Source of the DNA: Marsupella aquatica
Lineage: Eukaryota > Marchantiophyta
Direction of reading: 5' to 3'
DNA length: 64,000 bases
NCBI GenBank assembly: GCA_973895155.1
Contig: OZ316892.1
Coordinates: forward strand, 26,784,001 to 26,848,000
The notes beneath the pieces were generated by a model that saw only the letters and a list, made by a program, of their open reading frames with translations, made no database searches and was not told where the DNA came from. Shown piece by piece: positions 58,331-64,000 of the stretch (positions are counted from its first letter, which is position 1; each line of letters opens with the position of its first letter). A program made the translations under genes and the position numbers.

Positions 58331-59022
58331 ACGCCTTCCTCGTTCGCTTCGCTACCCCCGTGTGGGACCAACAGCGGAGCTCCCTCTGCTCATTTCCCTC
58401 ACTGATAATATTGTACCTATTCATGCATTCACTCTGTTTATTCTCCCCTGCTTTGATTCTCGTCCCACAGCCATCTTGTCATCTTGAGCTCCGCTGAATC
58501 TCTGCGTCGCGGGGACATGTACTTCTCCTCGCTCCATCGCAACAGGAGAAAGGACGAGGACGAGAAGGTACGGAAGATAAGCGTGGATAGAATCTGTACA
58601 GAAGCGTTGGTTTTTGCTCAATTTCCTCATTTTCCTGTGCATTGTTCCGATCCTTGACACGAGTGTTGTTTTGCATTGTTCTGATTGTCGACACGAGTAT
58701 TGTTGTGCATCGCTTATTTGGCGAGCGCATTGTTCTGACGCTCGACACGAGGATTATTGTGCATCGCTTATTTAGGGAGCGCAGGTCACGAAGCTGAAAT
58801 GAAAATGCTTGGGTCGGGTCGGGTCGGTCTGGAGCAATTGCTCGATGCATATTTCAGCATTTATTGATTGAGTGGTGTGCGCTTTCTCAATTTCAGAACA
58901 GGGAGACGGAAGCCGAAGGAACAGGGGAAGGAAAAGGGGAGAGGGGGAGGGAGCTGAGCTGAGTTTTGTGTTGGTTGGCATCGGATCGGTCGATCGAAAG
59001 AGGAGCTAGATTCGAGGGAGAG

Positions 59023-62000
59023 ATGGGGTCTTCTGCCCACGTGAACGGGGAGGCGAGCAAGGATGGAGTTGCGGAGAAGGTGAAAGCGACGATACCTCCT
59101 ATCGCGCATCCGACCCCCGAAGATGCGTTCGGAGTGGCGGCCAACATTCAGTATCACTCCCAGTTCACACCGCATTTCTCTCCGTTCAAGTTCGAGCCCG
59201 AGAAAGCGTTCTTCGCAACTGCTGAGAGTGTTCGCGACTCCCTCGTCCAAGTCAGTTCACTTTGCTACGACTTCCCCGCTCCTGCCTAGCTCCTCGCCAT
59301 TCTCTATCGCATTCTACCTCTCATTAAGTTTCGCCATGCGCTCCGTTTTCACGGTGTCACATGCGCACGCCATTGGTGATTCGCTTGCTACGATTTTATT
59401 TCCGTCTCAGGATTGGTGCGTAATGAACGTCATTGAGCTCTCGATTGAGCTCAGCTGAGAAGGTCGCGTTCGCGTTCTTAGTATGAACTCTTGTAGATGA
59501 GCTAATACCGCGGCATACGGTCCGAGACTTTGAAGGAAAGTTCTATTCTAGAAGTAGGGTCCGCAGTGTCGTCAGCGGATATTTCCTTAGGCTCGCCGAT
59601 TTGCAAACCACTTTTGCCCGACGAGGGAAAGTTCTCTGGTAGTGGGTTTCCTCCATTTTGATTCATAGATGAATGAAGTGACCAATTTATCCGGTCATTC
59701 AACCGTCGAGAAATGTGGAATGAAGAAACGATAAATCACCACATTTGCGATGCATGTCGCCGAGTCAGGAGGGAGCCTGCAACGAATTGAGGAATACTCA
59801 TAGTGGTGTTAGTGGATCCTACCGCCCGGGAAAATGGCCGAGCTCATGGCAGTGACCACTGCCATTGCAGTCTGTTTGGTACGAGCATTGGTCTAGTTGA
59901 ATAGGAGTTTCATGGCTTGAATTGTATTTCATCTCTTGGGCGGGTATCGGGAACACGATGAATTTCCATCGCAAGACATAGAAATTTCCGGTAAGAACGG
60001 AAACGAATTTGTTTCTTTGTAAATCTTTCGATCACCTCTTGTTATGACTTTCCGAATGAGTTGAGCAAGAATCGCGTGGCCTGGATGGAATTTCATCTTC
60101 TCCATTACCGTATGGGGATCACGATGAATTTCCAACGCTGACATAGGAATTTCCGGGGAAGGAGACAAACGAATTCCGTTTCTTTTCCAAAGCTGTCGAT
60201 CACCTTTTGTAGTGACTCTCTGAAGGTGTCGAGCGTTGCCTCTACAGCATCATAGACAGTCAGTCAGTTGATCAGTCCTAAATGCTTTCATTACCGGCCA
60301 ACCTGGAATGGAAAGCACGACATTTGGTGTGGATGAGAACACTAGTGAGTTCCTGTCGAGCGTCATTGAAAGGCCAGTGTCGTGTTCTTCAGCTCTCTTG
60401 AGATTGCACGAGACAATTCCGTACTCGCAGGGGATCCTCATCACTTAGCAATTGGTTTCCTGGTGGGCCCTGAGCACACACCTCGAGAGCCTACCGGAGT
60501 ACGCCGTAGCACGACTTTCATTCGAATTATAGTTATAGATCACCGTTACAGTTGAGAAACCCATGCAATTCGGGGGATGGAATCGCCCGCGAACTGTGGA
60601 AATATGTAACGCACTGTGTCCGTGCGGCATAGAAGCGTCATCTTGATTAGATGTTGGAGTTACGGGAGGGGAAATTCTGGACGAGGACGGACTAGTCCTT
60701 TCGAGTGGATTTGTGAAGGAAGGCTTTGGTGGCCATTGATGGACCCATTCCAGAGTTTACTTCTAATTCTGATTGATATATATGAGTCGGTTGATGTGTA
60801 GAGTAGCAGCAGCCTCGCAGTTATCTGACGAGTGATGCTCGCTTGTCCATTTTTTATCGCAGAGATGGAACGAGACCTACGAACACTTCCACAAGACGGA
60901 TCCAAAGCAGACCTACTACATTTCCATGGAGTACTTGCAAGGCCGGGCTCTTACCAACGCTATTGGCAATCTCAAGCTTACCGATGCATATGCTGGAGCT
61001 CTGAACAAGCTGGGCCACGATCTCGAGAACATTGTCGAGCAGGTGAGTCCTTTGCCTTGGTTCCTTTGGAAGGCTGAGACCAGCTCTGTGTTCGTAGCAA
61101 GCATTGAGCAATATGAAGAGAACGCATATGTGGATGAGATGCGATTACAAATTTCAGTGACTACGGCTCATGGATGCATCACTCAATTGTCAGGCAGTAC
61201 TAAGAGTTGGTTGGCGACAAGGATTGGAGGAAAATAATTACTAGACTGCTCAAGAACGTAGTGGATTTTTGATACAAATGAATCGTCGAATTTCTAAGTT
61301 TGGCTGGTATGATACCTCATAGCTATTTGTAAATCCTGAAGTAGCTGACTCGTAGTATCAGAACCAAAATCTGGGAGACTCAGAAAAGTCTGAATGTCAA
61401 TATTATCTGATGACATTTCTGCCGCTTGCGCGATACAGGAAAGGGATGCGGCATTGGGGAATGGTGGCCTGGGAAGGTTGGCGTCATGCTTCCTCGACTC
61501 CATGGCGACTCTTAGCTTGCCGTCATGGGGATATGGATTGCGCTACAAGTACGGTCTCTTTAGCCAGAAAATTACTGCAAAGGGACAGGAAGAATATGCC
61601 GAAGACTGGCTTGAGGTGAATTTCTTGCAATTTGTGGGCCTTGATCATCTCTACAACTCATGCCTGTTCGCCCTCCGTTAATCTGTGTCGTAATAGCTGG
61701 ACTTATGCACGGAAGACGCCATTGTTTCAGTCAGTCGGTGACCAATGCATTGTAATATTTAGTGTTCGGTGTGAACGTGCTTTTCGTTATTTCATTCGTG
61801 ATCTCCCTCTCGCCGGTTTGCACGAATCACAAAGTGGGTGTTGTGGCGGTGACTGCAGAAATTTAGCCCCTGGGAGATTGTGAGGCACGACGTCGTTCAC
61901 CCAGTGCGTTTCTTCGGGGAGGTCCAACCTCAATCAGATGGCTCGTATGGAAGACTTTACCCTGGCCACTGAAAGCGTAGTCAGCATTGCATTTTCAAAA

Positions 62001-64000
62001 GTTCAGTTTTCCTTTTCCTATACATATCAGCAGCGAGAATCAAGCCTCACTTCTACTCTCAGCGCGCGGAAGGCCGTGTGTTGTCCGTCCTTACTGAGAG
62101 ATAGTAGTATGGAAGTGTGATTATTGGAGTTCCTTGTGATTCAGGCGTAAGTGGATCGGAGGTGATGAGGTCGAAGCTTTGGCTTACGACATTCCCATAC
62201 CAGGGTATAACACGAAGAACACCATCAGTCTGCGAATTTGGGAAGCTAGGGTCTCTCCTCGACTTTTTGATCTGTATGCTTTCAATGATGGAGACTACGT
62301 CAAAGCTGGAGATCTTCATGCCAAGGCTAGTCAGGTATTTGTCAAAGCTGTCTTTTGTGTTCAGCTTAATCGGATGAATCCGTTCAGACAGCTTATCGTA
62401 ATTCTATCCGAATCAAAGTTTCGATCTGGATAATGAGGATCTAGCTGGTATTTGCATGAGGTGATTTATGGGCAATGTAGTGTTCGGATTCATTGCCTAT
62501 ATTGAGAACAAGCAATGAACTGGGCAGGTCGAGTTTTGCAACTTTTGCAACTTTTAACTTGGCAGTTTTTGCCAGATCTGTGCGGTGCTATATCCTGGTG
62601 ATGCAACCGAGGAGGGCAAGCTTCTCCGTCTGAAGCAGCAATATTTCTTATGTAGCGCTTCTCTTCAAGTACAAGATCTGCTGCCTTTGTGTTACGATTC
62701 AGTTTTCCGGAAGACTTCGAACCCTTGGATGCTTCCAGGGTTTCTTCGCAGAATTGTTTTTCGGTGAAGCTTTGGTTGAGATCTTTCCATTACAACAGGC
62801 CTTCTTCATGGTTATTTCTTGTTACATAAATGAGTAATTAGGCTGTGGAAACCTCCCATTTTAAATCTTTGTCGTATTTGTTCCAGGACATCATTGCGAG
62901 GTTCAAGGAGAGGCGGTCCGGACCATTCAATTGGAACGATTTTCCGTCTAAGGTGGCAATCCAGATGAATGATACACATCCAACTCTAGCTATCCCGGAG
63001 CTGATGAGAATCCTCATGGACAACGAAGGGTTGGGATGGGACGAAGCGTGGGCAGTGACAAACAAGTATTGGCCTTTCTATTTCTCTCTAACATTCGGTC
63101 ATCTTGTCAGTCAGGAGTCTGAATATGTAATAGGATCGCTTTTGCAAAGTTTTAATGAGAATTGGTCGGGAAATGCAGGACCGTAGCCTACACAAATCAC
63201 ACTGTTTTGCCTGAGGCTTTGGAGAAGTGGTCCCAGGCAGTTATGGCGAAGTTGCTTCCTCGACATTTTGAGATCATTGAAGAAATTGACAAACAGGTTC
63301 GCCCCTCACTGTCAGCAAGCAACCTAGTCGGTGATACTTTGTATCTTCAAAAGAAGATGATGTACCCGAGGGATGTTTTAGAGGCTGATATGAAATCACA
63401 GCAGTAGCTTCTATCTGTAACGACCTATGTCTCCGTTTGTGAGTTTGGTCTTGCTCAATTGACAATTGTGGCTATGTCAATAGTATGGTTCTGACTAATC
63501 TGTCATGCAGTTTTTGGCTATGGTTCGCTCCACTCGTCCTGACTTGGAGTCAAAACTGGAAGAATTGCGCGTGTTGGACAACAACCCCAAAAAACCTGTT
63601 GTCCGAATGGCACATCTTTGCGTAGTGTCAGCTCATTCTGTAAGTCACATGGAAGTTTTTCTCATCCCATCTTCTTACCCCTTTCATAGCTAGCAGCTTT
63701 TCTGGTTTGATTCATTTGGGTGTCAGCTTGGTTGCAGTGGCTATGAAAGTCCTCCTCCGAGGAAAGGAAAGATGAAAACAAAGTCACAACTGAATCCGTG
63801 TTGTGATTCAAATTGGGCCTCTGCAGGTCAAGAATGTAACATGATTTCTGTCATTCGTTCCTCTTTTCAGGTCAATGGGGTTGCTGAACTCCACAGTGAT
63901 ATTTTGAAGAAAGAGCTGTTCGCGGACTTCTACTCTTTGTGGCCCAACAAATTTCAAAACAAAACCAATGGGGTAACCCCACGAAGGTGGCTTCGGTTCT
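59023..64000 (+). CDS. PHS2: Alpha-glucan phosphorylase, cytosolic PHS2 type (5' part, exons 1-10)
   Basis: A GT35 enzyme that phosphorolyses alpha-1,4-glucans to glucose 1-phosphate; the cytosolic form acts on heteroglycans in the maltose-to-sucrose route. My exons are 59023-59250, 60863-61042, 61439-61615, 61859-61944, 62145-62334, 62576-62668, 62887-63065, 63179-63296, 63511-63639 and 63871 to the window end. All are GT-AG and in frame, giving about 503 visible residues of the usual 830-850. The chosen ATG lacks any transit-peptide-like region; an in-frame ATG 19 codons upstream (58966) is less likely. Visible landmarks are [124 protein letters not shown] and [10 protein letters not shown]. 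The ~78-residue insertion of plastidial PHS1 is absent (only about 40 residues between EIIEEID and VRMA), hence PHS2. The pyridoxal-phosphate lysine lies beyond the window. Intron 1 is about 1.6 kb. Confidence 0.95.

Noticed and set aside
58421-59250. Minus-strand frames of 79-129 codons over the phosphorylase 5' region
   Set aside because: Overlap exon 1 and the GA-rich leader in antisense; no domain and no independent support.

Overview
This is a stretch of a plant (streptophyte) nuclear genome. Three intron-containing genes of plant type are present with GT-AG introns: a plastid-type leucyl aminopeptidase, a cytochrome P450 of the CYP72-clan type, and a cytosolic-type alpha-glucan phosphorylase that runs off the right end. 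A eukaryotic tRNA-Ile(AAU) with a pol III T-run supports this. I cannot name the species. A non-seed land plant such as a bryophyte is a weak guess, based on the small introns, the low gene density and an RLE-type retroelement.

Layout. 0-2.1 kb: mostly non-coding, with one small minus-strand gene for a secreted or single-pass membrane protein (1675-2100). 2.5-6.8 kb: tandem and dispersed repeats. 6.8-11.1 kb: a GC-rich non-LTR retrotransposon with N-terminal zinc finger, reverse transcriptase, CCHC-like knuckle and restriction-like endonuclease, broken by one frameshift. 11-15.3 kb: repeats, including a purine-rich array. 15.4-20.1 kb: leucyl aminopeptidase, ten exons. 20.7-21.3 kb: a 19-bp minisatellite and the tRNA. 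21.5-27.5 kb: several unrelated tandem arrays. 28.6-32.3 kb: the P450, five exons, with unusual active-site residues and one doubtful splice junction. 32.5-58 kb: gene-poor repeat territory holding a composite palindromic element, a decayed Helitron-type helicase (about 49.2-49.9 kb), a MITE with clear terminal inverted repeats (51.74-52.10 kb) and many short arrays. 59.0-64.0 kb: the first ten exons of the phosphorylase.

The three main genes do not form a pathway. The phosphorylase acts in cytosolic glucan turnover, the aminopeptidase in plastid peptide turnover, and the P450 substrate is unknown. The most notable content is the retroelement, because endonuclease-type (RLE) LINEs are rarely described in land plants, where L1 and RTE types dominate. 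The other striking property is the density of unrelated minisatellites: more than fifteen distinct arrays in 64 kb.

Limits: gene models were made by hand from reading frames, splice consensus and remembered family motifs. No alignment or database search was run. Identities and repeat copy numbers are estimates.
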